A stretch of DNA of 64,000 nt from Calditrichia bacterium (GTDB taxonomy: Bacteria > Calditrichota > Calditrichia > RBG-13-44-9 > J075), in NCBI GenBank assembly GCA_028284905.1, contig JANQQU010000025.1, forward strand, positions 1 to 64,000. The letters are read 5' to 3'. A program made the translations under genes and the position numbers. This document shows positions 9,844 through 18,580 of this stretch, one piece after another. Numbering within the stretch: the stretch's first letter is position 1; each line of letters opens with the position of its first letter. The notes beneath the pieces are model-generated. The model did not search any database. It was not told the origin of the DNA and saw only the letters and a list, made by a program, of their open reading frames with translations.

Positions 9844-11052
9844 TCAAAGCGTTGGCTTTGTCTTCATGGTAATTGCGATTTTCTCAGTTCCTCGCATTAT
9901 GGTTAAATCGTACGTTGCTGCTTGCATGAAAAGCTCGCGGATACCGTTGAGCGTTAGTTCAGCAACATCTTTACCATCAACAGTAAGAATCTGGTCCTTT
10001 ACCTGAATGCCAGCTTTGTCGGCAGCGAATCCCGGGGCGACCTGGGCAACTCGGATAACCCCGATATCATCGACAGTTGCTGTCAGAAACATGCCACTTT
10101 TATCATCCTGAAAAGCATTCGCATAATCGACATTCGGTTCCAGGATCATCCGGGCAGCTTTATAATCGAAGATGACCCGAAATCGCCTGAGGATCTCCGC
10201 CCCAAACGCGCCATACTTGCTGACTGACAGGGAAAACGAGACCAGCGGTTCGGAAAATTCGAAGGGACCCATGGACATCTTCTCCAGGCGTGTAACAAAT
10301 CCACGCGTTTTTGTCGATTCAGGATCATCGCTGAGGCCAGTAGCGCCCATAACAGGTACTCGTTTCGCCGCCGGATTGACCAGCATGTTCTTATTGACCT
10401 TTTTGCCAATACTGACTCCATAGGCACCGCCACCGGAATCGACCAGGAGATCTGTTTCAACTTTCTTCCCTTCATAGCCTTCAAAGGTGATGCTTACTGA
10501 AGGGAGGTTGCCAAAATCCCGCTGGAAAGTTAGTGGGAGGATGCCACCGCTGCCGTCATAACGGAAACGGTCGGGATCATGAAAAACAACTTCATTACGG
10601 GTATGATCCAACTCGACAGTGAAGCGTTTGAATAATGGCGTGCCGAGAATGCCATGTACTCGCTTTCCCATCATCATTTGCGCACTGGCGGAAACTGCTG
10701 CAACCATCACGCTTTTAGCGGGATACTCAAGATTGCCGAAGGAGATGTTTACCTCCGGCGCGTAGGCATAAGTGACGACGCTGCCTTGAACTGCGCCGCT
10801 GCCACTACGGGGGGCACCGGTCTGAATGTTCAATTCGCGGACAACATCCTGATCGAGCACCAGGCCACTTGCACCGGTGTCGAGGAGTAAGAGGTACGGC
10901 CCCTTGTTCTCAATTTTGGCCTCAATAATGGGAATATTCAAAATCCGTTGCATTGGCAGGCGCTCGAGTTCGGAGTTGCCGGCATTCTCCTCAGCACAAG
11001 CTGTTAGCAGCAGGGATAAAAAGATGCAAAAAGTAAATAGTCTCTTGTGCAT
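9844..11052 (-). CDS. Lipoprotein retropepsin-like aspartyl protease with PDZ domain
   Basis: A 402-residue protein from the ATG at 11052, chosen because AGGAG lies just upstream and the product then opens with a lipoprotein signal (LSLLLTAC, Cys19). The longer frame from 11142 adds 30 residues before the signal and is unlikely. There are two aspartyl-protease half sites, LLLDTGAS (Asp58) and LLVDSGGG (Asp205), so both halves are in one chain as in bacterial pepsin-like/retropepsin-duplicated proteases. A PDZ domain occupies about residues 315-400 (GFAADKAGIQVKDQILTVDG). It probably cleaves exported proteins at the periplasmic or outer-membrane face. The second site has Ser-Gly-Gly in place of Thr-Gly-Ala, so activity of that half is plausible but not certain. 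Confidence 0.85.
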   Translation of the reverse strand: MHKRLFTFCIFLSLLLTACAEENAGNSELERLPMQRILNIPIIEAKIENKGPYLLLLDTGASGLVLDQDVVRELNIQTGAPRSGSGAVQGSVVTYAYAPEVNISFGNLEYPAKSVMVAAVSASAQMMMGKRVHGILGTPLFKRFTVELDHTRNEVVFHDPDRFRYDGSGGILPLTFQRDFGNLPSVSITFEGYEGKKVETDLLVDSGGGAYGVSIGKKVNKNMLVNPAAKRVPVMGATGLSDDPESTKTRGFVTRLEKMSMGPFEFSEPLVSFSLSVSKYGAFGAEILRRFRVIFDYKAARMILEPNVDYANAFQDDKSGMFLTATVDDIGVIRVAQVAPGFAADKAGIQVKDQILTVDGKDVAELTLNGIRELFMQAATYDLTIMRGTEKIAITMKTKPTL

Positions 11053-11134
11053 TTTTGCTCCTGTTCTTAAAGTTTTCAAATTTGGACTGACTAAATTTCG
11101 GGAATAATGAATTATTTCTAAAAGATGTTCTATT

Positions 11135-11220
11135 GTCATCACGAGGCGCTTATTGACGAAGTGATCTCAGCGTTGATTGCACTTCTGAGATTGCTTCGGC
11201 AAAAGTCGCCTCGCAATGAC
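11135..11220. repeat. Palindromic intergenic repeat, copy 1
   Basis: Starts GTCATCACGAGGCGC and ends GCCTCGCAATGAC. The arms form a long imperfect stem around a loop containing TTGCACTT. It is the same family as 30829-30912 and 42477-42562. Confidence 0.8.
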
Positions 11221-11311
11221 GGTGTTAATGAACGTGTCATCCCCTGTCAGCCATTTTTACTAGGGAGATACAAGTCTGCTCTGAATGATCAATCATCGGC
11301 CAGCAGCAGGA

Positions 11312-12172
11312 TTATTCACTCCCGCTGGTATCAAGATATTCAAAAGACTGGAGTCGCATAAAATCCCGTTTGTCGTTCGTCTCGATATCAACGGATTCCG
11401 TACCTAAATAATAGGGCGGTTCTGCAATCAAATAACGATGCTGCACGCGGGCACTTGCCAAACCGGCAGCGGTTTCAACTGCCCAGGCCTTGAATTTTTT
11501 GCCGGCAGCCTTATAATCTTTTTGCGCCAGTACCCGAGCGAAATCCCGACCGGCGATGGCATTACCGCGCGGACTGTAAAACGGATCGAGACGAATTTTC
11601 AGATCCTTCTTTAAGTCCATACAGGCCATTACCCAACTGCCCGGACCAAATCCCGGCTGAGTGAGCGGCATATTCTGATTTTGCGCCTGACCGGTTTCTG
11701 ACATAACAAAGGACATCACCGCTTTATCCTCCATGACATTTGCGACATAGTAATCTTTCGCCTTACCGGGAATCGGTCCAACTTCGAATAACAGACTGAG
11801 ATCTTCGGCATTGACATACATAGATAGGGAGCGAGCATTGGTATCGTCGCTCTGTAAATTCCCCGAATCGATAATATTGATCAATATTGCACGCTTCCCG
11901 TGCCAGGCAATTTCTTCCGCAGTGACAATTACCCGGTCCTGCCGCGCTTCTCCTTTTTGCGGACCGCTACTTACTTTATAATGACGGTCATAAACAGCTC
12001 GAAATGGTCGAAAGTTCTTTAGTTTCACATCCCCGGGGGCAGTCGCTGCCCATTGTTTATTGTCCGCATAAACCTTTTTCTTCGGATGGACATCCTGCTG
12101 CGCGACGAGTGGGTTCATGAGAAACAACACAGTCATTACAGATCCTGAAAACAATTTGTAAATCCACTTCAT
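11312..12172 (-). CDS. Exported protein of unknown function
   Basis: A 286-residue protein with AGAGGT upstream of ATG and a signal peptide (VMTVLFLMNPLVAQ). After cleavage the protein is largely beta-predicted (FRAVYDRHYKV, SLSMYVNAEDLSLLFEVGPI, VQHRYLIAEPPYYLGTE). The FRPFRAVYD opening recalls DUF3108-type periplasmic beta proteins, but I cannot assign a family firmly. No catalytic motif is evident. It lies between the aspartyl protease and the hybrid sensor, all on the minus strand with gaps over 100 bp, so it is not clearly part of an operon. Confidence 0.65.
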   Translation of the reverse strand: MKWIYKLFSGSVMTVLFLMNPLVAQQDVHPKKKVYADNKQWAATAPGDVKLKNFRPFRAVYDRHYKVSSGPQKGEARQDRVIVTAEEIAWHGKRAILINIIDSGNLQSDDTNARSLSMYVNAEDLSLLFEVGPIPGKAKDYYVANVMEDKAVMSFVMSETGQAQNQNMPLTQPGFGPGSWVMACMDLKKDLKIRLDPFYSPRGNAIAGRDFARVLAQKDYKAAGKKFKAWAVETAAGLASARVQHRYLIAEPPYYLGTESVDIETNDKRDFMRLQSFEYLDTSGSE

Positions 12173-12240
12173 GAGATTACCTCTGTTTTTTCTTTGTTAT
12201 AGTTGACGCTAAAAATCTAAAAGAAATGGAGGCGCTGGTC

Positions 12241-12282
12241 TAACACTGTAGCGACGGAGTTTGACACTGTAGCGATTGGGGA
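12241..12282. repeat. Two-unit direct repeat containing ACACTGTAGCGA
   Basis: Two 21-bp units share ACACTGTAGCGA (12243-12254 and 12264-12275), between the hybrid sensor gene and the exported unknown. A 15-base string from it (TTTGACACTGTAGCG) recurs inside the nuclease-family gene near 39660. It might be a direct-repeat operator or chance. Confidence 0.35.
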
Positions 12283-12309
12283 TCGGAAAGACAGTTTTTC
12301 GGGAGAAAG

Positions 12310-15300
12310 CTATTCCCTTACTAAACTTTTTTCCAGCTGCGAGGGTGTATGCCCGAAATGTTCGCGGAAAGACCGGGCAAAATAGGAGAGATTGTTAAAG
12401 CCGGTTTGGAAGGCAATTTCCGATATCGAGCCGGCTTCATTTTCGATGAGCTGTTTCGCTCTTTGCAGACGCATGGAGCGAATAAAGAGCGACGGTGTTT
12501 GATCGGTTAAAGCCTTAACTTTGCGCTGAAATTGCCGCCTGGTCATATTAAAATTCTGCTCGATCGGTCGGGATGCGAGGTCGGGATCTTCGAGGTGCGC
12601 CTCCACGAAAGTGCAGAGCTTTTGCAGAAATACTTCATCCATAGAGGTAATGGCAATATCATGCGGCTGCAAAAAGATTTGACGACTGTATTGGTCTTTT
12701 AGTTTGTCCCGCTGTACGATCAGGTTTCTGATTCTGGCTTCGATTTCCGGAATCTCAAAAGGTTTGGTGATGTAGTCATCAGCACCAAATTGTAGTCCTT
12801 GCAGCTTATTCTCCAGACTTGCTTTGGCAGTAAGCATAATAATGGGAATATGAGAAGTCTTTTCTTCCTGCTTTAAAATCTGACAGACTTCATAACCATC
12901 TTTTTCCGGCATCATTACATCACAGATAACCAAATCAGGAATTGTCTGTTTTACCAGTTCAACGCCATCTATTCCATTGTTGGCTGTAACCACCTGGTAT
13001 GTTTTGGAAAAGTGATTTCTCAGATAACGTAGGATATCCTGATTATCCTCGATGATCACCAAGATCCTCGCATAGTCACTGTTCGCAGCATTCTCTTTCC
13101 TGGCCGGTTTTTCAGGGGGCACTATTTCACTATTAGCCCAAGTTTGATTTCCATTATTGCTGCTGTTTGTTTCCGGCTCAATATATACTTTTTCGGCCGA
13201 AGCTGGTAAACTAACCGTGAAGCGGCTGCCGTTTCCTTGCTCGCTGAACACTCTAATCGTTCCGTTATGAAGGGTGATTAGCTCTTTGCTCAGCGCCAGT
13301 CCAAGCCCCGACCCTTCAAACGAACGGGTGCTGGAATTATCGACCTGATAGAACCTGTTGAAAATAAATTGCAGTTGTTCTTGAGGAATGCCAATGCCAG
13401 AATCGATAATACTGATGATCGCATTACTTGATTTACATTCAATCTTTAGCGATATCTTTCCGAATTGCGGAGTGAATTTAAAAGCGTTCGATAAGAGATT
13501 GTATATAACCTTTTCGAACTTCTCTTTATCAACTTTTGCAATTAATGACAGATGATTGGCGACAAACTCATATTTAATCTTTTTACGCTCCGCTTCGGAT
13601 AAGAACGATTCGAAAACCGGACGTAGGAATCCAACCAGATCGGTATCTTCGGCGCGCAGCTTCATATTTCCGGCTTCCAATTTGCTGATCTCCAGCAATT
13701 GATTGATGAGATTGAGCAGTCGTTGCGAGTTTCGATACATCACTTTTAAATACTTCATATCGCTGTGGCCATAATGCCCGTTCCGGGCAATCAGTTCTTT
13801 CAGCGGGCTGATAATCAGCGTAAGCGGGGTGCGGAATTCATGGGAAATATTGGTGAAAAAGCGGGATTTTAACCGGTCCGCTTTGATCAGTTTTTCTGCC
13901 TGTTGCTCGATAATAATTTTGGCATCTTCAGCCATTTCTTTTTGTTGGGCAAGCTCAAGGGTTCTTTCGGCAACGAGCTTCTCCAGCGCTGTCTTTTGTC
14001 TTTCGATGGACCTTATCCGTATTCGATAAATCCCCAGCGAAAGTATCAGGAAGAAAAGTAGCAGCAAACTGCGGAACCACCAGGTTTGCCACCAGGGCGG
14101 TGCCATAAATAGATTTATCGCAATTCCTGCTTCATTCCAAATACCGTGGCTATTACTCGCTTTTACCCGGAAGGTGTAATCGCCGGGCTGCAGATTAGTA
14201 AGGGTAACATAGTTTTGATTGCCGATGTAAACCCAATCCTCATTCAACCCTTCCAGCCGATATGCATATTGATTTTTGGCAGGATCGCTAAAATCCAACG
14301 CGGTAAACTTAAAAGTGATGATAATATCTTTGTGGGACAACTCGATCCGTTCCAGTTCGGAAGATGCTGCTAGAGCGATTCTTTCTCCTTGTTTTCGGAA
14401 TTCTGTAAAGGTGATTGCCGGCTGGGTTTTCTGACTTGCAATCTCAGCCGGATAGAAGCGATTTAATCCGCTATTACCCCCGAAAAAAAGTTCTCCTCCC
14501 GATGATGCAAAAGAAGCGGCCCGATTAAATTTTATTCCCTGAAGCCCATCAATCGTGGAAAAATTCCGGAATTTTTCCGTTTTTGGTTCGAAGCTGGATA
14601 ATCCGTTTATCGTGCTTAACCACAAGTTGCCTGCCGCATCTGCCTGTATACTTTGAATGCGATTGCTGGGAAGGCCATCATCCATAAAATAGTGTTGGAG
14701 TTTCATCCCATTTTTGTTAACCGACAACAGTTTACTCAAACCACCGCTATAGGAGCCAAACCAAAGCGTCCCCGCCGGATCCTGGTAAATCGAATTGATG
14801 CTATTGTATTTGTGATGAATAAATTTGCCGGTTCGTGGATCCAGTCGGCTGATGCCACCCATCTTTGTCCCGATCCAAATATATCCTTCGCGATCATTGT
14901 AGACTGTCCAGACCTTTGGCCATTTTAGTCCAGATTGTTCTTCGGCGTTTGCCAGATAGGAAGTAAGTTTCCCCCGGGGATTAATCTGATATAATCCTTC
15001 TTCCGTCGCCAGCCAAATAGCATCCTGTTTGTCCCGAATAATTTGATAGACCGGAAATCCCGTAAATGGGCGCTTTTGAAGAAGCGTATAAGGCAGGGAA
15101 GCACCGGTGATTCGGTTAAACCTCAGTAAGCCGGTTTGCGTCCCGATCAGAAAATGATCTTCAGCATCGTTCAGTATCGAATAAATCGCGCCACTGTTAA
15201 GATTAAATTCCCGGGGGGCTGTTTCCACCCTTTGGGAAGGCGTTTCCGCAGGCAGTTGAAGCAAACTGCCCCTTTTCGTGCCGGCCCACAAAAGGTTGTT

Positions 15301-16536
15301 ACTATCCATGAATAAAGCAGTAACCGAGCTCAATGCTTGTGTTTTATGCCGCTTAAATGGCAGTCGCAGTATAGTGAACGTATTTTCCGAATTATAAAGT
15401 TTATAAACCCCGCCAGCGCTGCTGCCCAGCCAAAGAATCCCGGAATTATCCTCACAAATGGCTGCGATTCGATTAGTGTTTAAGTTTAGCTGAACAGCGC
15501 TGAAATTGAATCGCTGGCCGTTACAAAGGGTTTGAATTCCGCCTTCACTTTCAGTTGCTGGATTAACGATCAGTTTATCCAGGCCGTTGCTGGTGCCGAC
15601 CCAGAGCTCCCCCCGGCGATCAACCCGGAGCGAGAGAATGTTGTTATCGCTAAGTACGCTCTCCTGGTTGGAATGCTGGTAATATTGGATAAAGCGGGGG
15701 GGCTTGTCTGGCCCGGAGTGCACAAGCTGATTGAGTCCATTCGTTGTACCGACCCAGAAGCAACCACTGCTGTCCTCAGCAAATGCGCTAATTGTATTGT
15801 TGCTCAAGCTATTGGCATCTTCGCGAGCGTGCAGATATTGAGTGACATCAAAATCAGGGATGTTTTCTGTCCCTCGCCGGACAGGGTTTAACTTGTTCAG
15901 TCCTCCACCATTGCTGCCAATCCAGATATCACCAAAGCGGTCTTCATGAATTGTTGAAATAGAATCGGAGCTGAGGCTTCCGGCTGCAGCATTCTTCTGT
16001 AAATGGTTCACTGCTTCCGGGGATATTTCCCAATTATCAGTGGCGGCATTTTTTAGCGATATAAAATCTTTGAGAACTATCAATCCTGATGCCTCTGTGC
16101 CGATAAAATACTCGCCGGCAGTAGACTGATAGATCGCGTTAATCCGCCCAAAGGGTGCCAATCCTTTCAGGCGAATAAATCGTTCATTTGCGGCGTCGAA
16201 GAGATTTAGATAATCAACCGTAACAACCCATATGTTTCCCGTCCGATCTTCATAGATCTTTTGGATGGAACAGGCCGAAGGGGAGTATTCATCGAAGGGA
16301 TGGCATCGGAAGGTTCTGAAAGTATGACCATCATAACGGGCAACCCCGTTGGCTGTCGCGAACCAGAGCAATCCCTGACTGTCCTGAATGACATCCCGGA
16401 TATTGTCATCCGGAAGTCCATCGGCGATGGTTAATTGAACGTAGTTGCTGTTCCGATTCTGCCCGGAAAGGGAAATGCTGAGCAGGAGGAACAAGATAGG
16501 CAAAACAATTTTGCTGTAGATAGCTCTGCGACGCAT
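12310..16536 (-). CDS. Hybrid two-component system sensor kinase/AraC regulator
   Basis: A 1408-residue one-piece two-component system. The order is: signal segment (IVLPILFLLLSISLSGQ); about fourteen two-component-regulator propeller blades (repeated LWFATANGVARYDG-like units, ~30-740) forming a periplasmic double propeller; a Y_Y_Y domain (~745-810, FTALDFSDPAKNQYAYRLEG); one membrane helix (~817-838); HisKA with NISHEFRTPL (phosphorylated His ~897); HATPase_c (NAFKFTP, DSGIGIP, GSGLGLAL); receiver domain with acceptor Asp in VICDVMMPEKDG (~1203) and Lys in YITKPFE; and an AraC helix-turn-helix at the end (FNNLSYFARSFREHFG). In Bacteroidota such proteins sense periplasmic oligosaccharides and switch on adjacent loci. 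The neighbouring PQQ-type propeller gene, upstream on the same strand, is the only obvious nearby target. Confidence 0.95.
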   Translation of the reverse strand: MRRRAIYSKIVLPILFLLLSISLSGQNRNSNYVQLTIADGLPDDNIRDVIQDSQGLLWFATANGVARYDGHTFRTFRCHPFDEYSPSACSIQKIYEDRTGNIWVVTVDYLNLFDAANERFIRLKGLAPFGRINAIYQSTAGEYFIGTEASGLIVLKDFISLKNAATDNWEISPEAVNHLQKNAAAGSLSSDSISTIHEDRFGDIWIGSNGGGLNKLNPVRRGTENIPDFDVTQYLHAREDANSLSNNTISAFAEDSSGCFWVGTTNGLNQLVHSGPDKPPRFIQYYQHSNQESVLSDNNILSLRVDRRGELWVGTSNGLDKLIVNPATESEGGIQTLCNGQRFNFSAVQLNLNTNRIAAICEDNSGILWLGSSAGGVYKLYNSENTFTILRLPFKRHKTQALSSVTALFMDSNNLLWAGTKRGSLLQLPAETPSQRVETAPREFNLNSGAIYSILNDAEDHFLIGTQTGLLRFNRITGASLPYTLLQKRPFTGFPVYQIIRDKQDAIWLATEEGLYQINPRGKLTSYLANAEEQSGLKWPKVWTVYNDREGYIWIGTKMGGISRLDPRTGKFIHHKYNSINSIYQDPAGTLWFGSYSGGLSKLLSVNKNGMKLQHYFMDDGLPSNRIQSIQADAAGNLWLSTINGLSSFEPKTEKFRNFSTIDGLQGIKFNRAASFASSGGELFFGGNSGLNRFYPAEIASQKTQPAITFTEFRKQGERIALAASSELERIELSHKDIIITFKFTALDFSDPAKNQYAYRLEGLNEDWVYIGNQNYVTLTNLQPGDYTFRVKASNSHGIWNEAGIAINLFMAPPWWQTWWFRSLLLLFFLILSLGIYRIRIRSIERQKTALEKLVAERTLELAQQKEMAEDAKIIIEQQAEKLIKADRLKSRFFTNISHEFRTPLTLIISPLKELIARNGHYGHSDMKYLKVMYRNSQRLLNLINQLLEISKLEAGNMKLRAEDTDLVGFLRPVFESFLSEAERKKIKYEFVANHLSLIAKVDKEKFEKVIYNLLSNAFKFTPQFGKISLKIECKSSNAIISIIDSGIGIPQEQLQFIFNRFYQVDNSSTRSFEGSGLGLALSKELITLHNGTIRVFSEQGNGSRFTVSLPASAEKVYIEPETNSSNNGNQTWANSEIVPPEKPARKENAANSDYARILVIIEDNQDILRYLRNHFSKTYQVVTANNGIDGVELVKQTIPDLVICDVMMPEKDGYEVCQILKQEEKTSHIPIIMLTAKASLENKLQGLQFGADDYITKPFEIPEIEARIRNLIVQRDKLKDQYSRQIFLQPHDIAITSMDEVFLQKLCTFVEAHLEDPDLASRPIEQNFNMTRRQFQRKVKALTDQTPSLFIRSMRLQRAKQLIENEAGSISEIAFQTGFNNLSYFARSFREHFGHTPSQLEKSLVRE

Positions 16537-16583
16537 ACTGAATTAAGACATGAAGATCGGGGATATTGTTGCATACTAGCAGG

Positions 16584-17912
16584 CTATTTCTCAGAGATGC
16601 AGTAGAGGAATTCTGCTCCGCGCAGGTAGAGTTCGTTACCGGCAAGCGCCGCCGAAGCGCTGAAACTGTCTTCAAGTCGGTTGAGCGCCAGCACCTGCGG
16701 ATTGGGATCGTGACTAAAAACCAGCGTAGTGCCATCAAGATCGGTGATGTAGATGCGATTGGCTGCCCCCACCGGGGACCCGTAAACATTGCGAATCGCA
16801 TTCAGTCGAAAAGGGCCGCCGACATCCTTACCGGTTTTAATATCGACGCGGGAAAGGATGTTTTGGTAATGGCGGAGGAAATAGAGGTAGCCTCCATAAA
16901 GCAGGGGAGAGGGAACGTACGGGGTGCCGTGAATGCGCGTCCAGGCCACCCGATCCGTGCCGGTAATATCGCCACGGGCACCATCGAGATGAATCGCCAG
17001 CATTGCCCGCTTTTCGTAGCTGCTGCCAGCAAAGACCATCCCATCCGCCATCACCGGTGAGGCGACAATGTTCGCGGATAAGCCTCCACATTCCCAGATA
17101 ACCGAACCGTCAGTTAGATCATAGCTACGGATGCGCGTGGTGCCGCTGACGATCGCCTGGGTCTTGCCATCATATTCAAAGATGATCGGGGTCGTCCAGG
17201 AGGTAACCTCGTCCCGTAGCACTTTCCAGCGCTCTTTGCCTGTGTTTTTCTCGAGCGCAACGATAAATGATTGTCCTTCGTGATCCCAATTGATCAGCAA
17301 AGTATTGCCATAAAGCGCCGGTGAGCTGGCCTCACCATGACCATGCTTGCTTTGCATTTGCCCGAGATCCGCCTGCCAGAGCAGTTCGCCATTCATATCG
17401 AGGCAATACAAGCCGTTTGAGCCGAAGAAGGCAAATAGATGCTCTCCATCGGTTACCGGAGAGTTAGAGGCCAGACTGCCGGTGTAATGGCCATATTCGT
17501 GGGGAAGCGCTTTATGCACCGTGCGTTGCCAGATAGTCTTTCCACTGCTGCGGCTAATTGCCAGCACAGCAAATTCATATTGATGCGTAACGGGTAGATT
17601 ATCGTGGGCACCACTCGCTTCGCTGTGCTTCGGCGGCAGTTCCTCGCCGTAGGGAATCGCAGTAGTTATATAAACGCGGTCGCCCCAAGCCAGTGGTGTG
17701 GAATGCCCTTTCCCCGGCAGGGCGATTTTCCAGCGGATGTTTTTCGCTTCGCTCCATTCAATTGGAGGATTGGCATGGGGAGCAACACCGGTGCCGAGCG
17801 GGCCGCGCCATTGGCCCCAATAATATTCAGGACCGGATTGGTGTGTTTCCTGGGCAGCTGCCGAAAGTGTCAGTAGTAATATGAACAGAATGATCCGCGA
17901 GTAATATTTCAT
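16584..17912 (-). CDS. Exported PQQ-like beta-propeller protein
   Basis: A 442-residue protein from the ATG at 17912, preferred over 17930 because GGGGA lies 7-8 nt before it. Signal peptide LFILLLTLSAAAQ. Repeated beta-propeller strands of the PQQ/quinoprotein type follow (AISRSSGKTIWQ, LDMNGELLWQADLG, LEKNTGKERWKV, YDLTDGSVIWEC), the W motifs sitting at the end of each blade. It starts with WGQWRGPLGTGVAP, typical of secreted 'PQQ-binding-like' propellers of planctomycetes and FCB bacteria. Residues that would bind PQQ cannot be judged, so it may be a structural or binding protein and not an active dehydrogenase. It ends 48 bp before the hybrid sensor gene on the same strand and may be co-transcribed with it. 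Confidence 0.85.
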   Translation of the reverse strand: MKYYSRIILFILLLTLSAAAQETHQSGPEYYWGQWRGPLGTGVAPHANPPIEWSEAKNIRWKIALPGKGHSTPLAWGDRVYITTAIPYGEELPPKHSEASGAHDNLPVTHQYEFAVLAISRSSGKTIWQRTVHKALPHEYGHYTGSLASNSPVTDGEHLFAFFGSNGLYCLDMNGELLWQADLGQMQSKHGHGEASSPALYGNTLLINWDHEGQSFIVALEKNTGKERWKVLRDEVTSWTTPIIFEYDGKTQAIVSGTTRIRSYDLTDGSVIWECGGLSANIVASPVMADGMVFAGSSYEKRAMLAIHLDGARGDITGTDRVAWTRIHGTPYVPSPLLYGGYLYFLRHYQNILSRVDIKTGKDVGGPFRLNAIRNVYGSPVGAANRIYITDLDGTTLVFSHDPNPQVLALNRLEDSFSASAALAGNELYLRGAEFLYCISEK

Positions 17913-18114
17913 CGTGTTTATCCCCATCATGTAAGAAAATACACCTTATTAAACTATTTAAGAAGAAGAAGTTCAGCTTTTTAAAATCAATCGCTCCTAA
18001 ACATTTAATTGTAGCTGCTGAAGCATTGATTTTTGTTTATCTCCGCTAAACTTGATAAGTTTGGAATATTTTTTCAAAAACAAACGACCGTTGCAATAAC
18101 AGGGATATCTGCTG

Positions 18115-18576
18115 ATGAGTATCGAGGAACGGATAGAAACATTAGGCCTAGCTTTACCACCAGCCCCACCGGCAGGGGGCATTTACAAGCCGATAGTGGT
18201 TACCGGGAATTTACTCTTTGTATCTGGTCAGCCACCGGCGCGGGAAGATGGCAGTTTGATTACCGGGAAAGTCGGGCAGGATCTCTCCCTGGAAGAAGGG
18301 CAATACGCTGCCCGGCAGACGGCATTAACGATGCTGGCGACAATCAAAACGCACTATGGCAGTCTCGATAATATCCGCCAATTAGTAAAAACCCTTGGTA
18401 TGGTCAACTGTCTGCCGGATTTTACCCAGCATCCCCAGGTGATCAACGGCTACAGTCAGCTGATGGTTGATGTTTTCGGTGATGAACGAGGACGTGGGGC
18501 GCGTAGTGCTGTCGGGATGATGCTGCCCGGAAATATCGCGGTGGAAATCGAAGCAATTTTTGAGATTGGCGAATAA
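18115..18576 (+). CDS. RidA/YjgF/YER057c/UK114 family protein
   Basis: A 153-residue protein covering the whole RidA fold: GNLLFVSGQPP, ARQTALTMLATIK, and C-terminal RGARSAVGMMLPG with the conserved Arg that binds the enamine/imine carboxylate in RidA. Canonical members hydrolyse reactive 2-aminoacrylate and related enamines released by PLP enzymes such as serine/threonine dehydratases. Here the next gene, 4 nt downstream, is exactly a PLP enzyme of the D-threonine aldolase/D-serine dehydratase fold. A role in clearing its enamine product is therefore a reasonable inference. First gene of the probable four-gene operon. Confidence 0.9.
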   Translation: MSIEERIETLGLALPPAPPAGGIYKPIVVTGNLLFVSGQPPAREDGSLITGKVGQDLSLEEGQYAARQTALTMLATIKTHYGSLDNIRQLVKTLGMVNCLPDFTQHPQVINGYSQLMVDVFGDERGRGARSAVGMMLPGNIAVEIEAIFEIGE

Positions 18577-18580
18577 GCTT

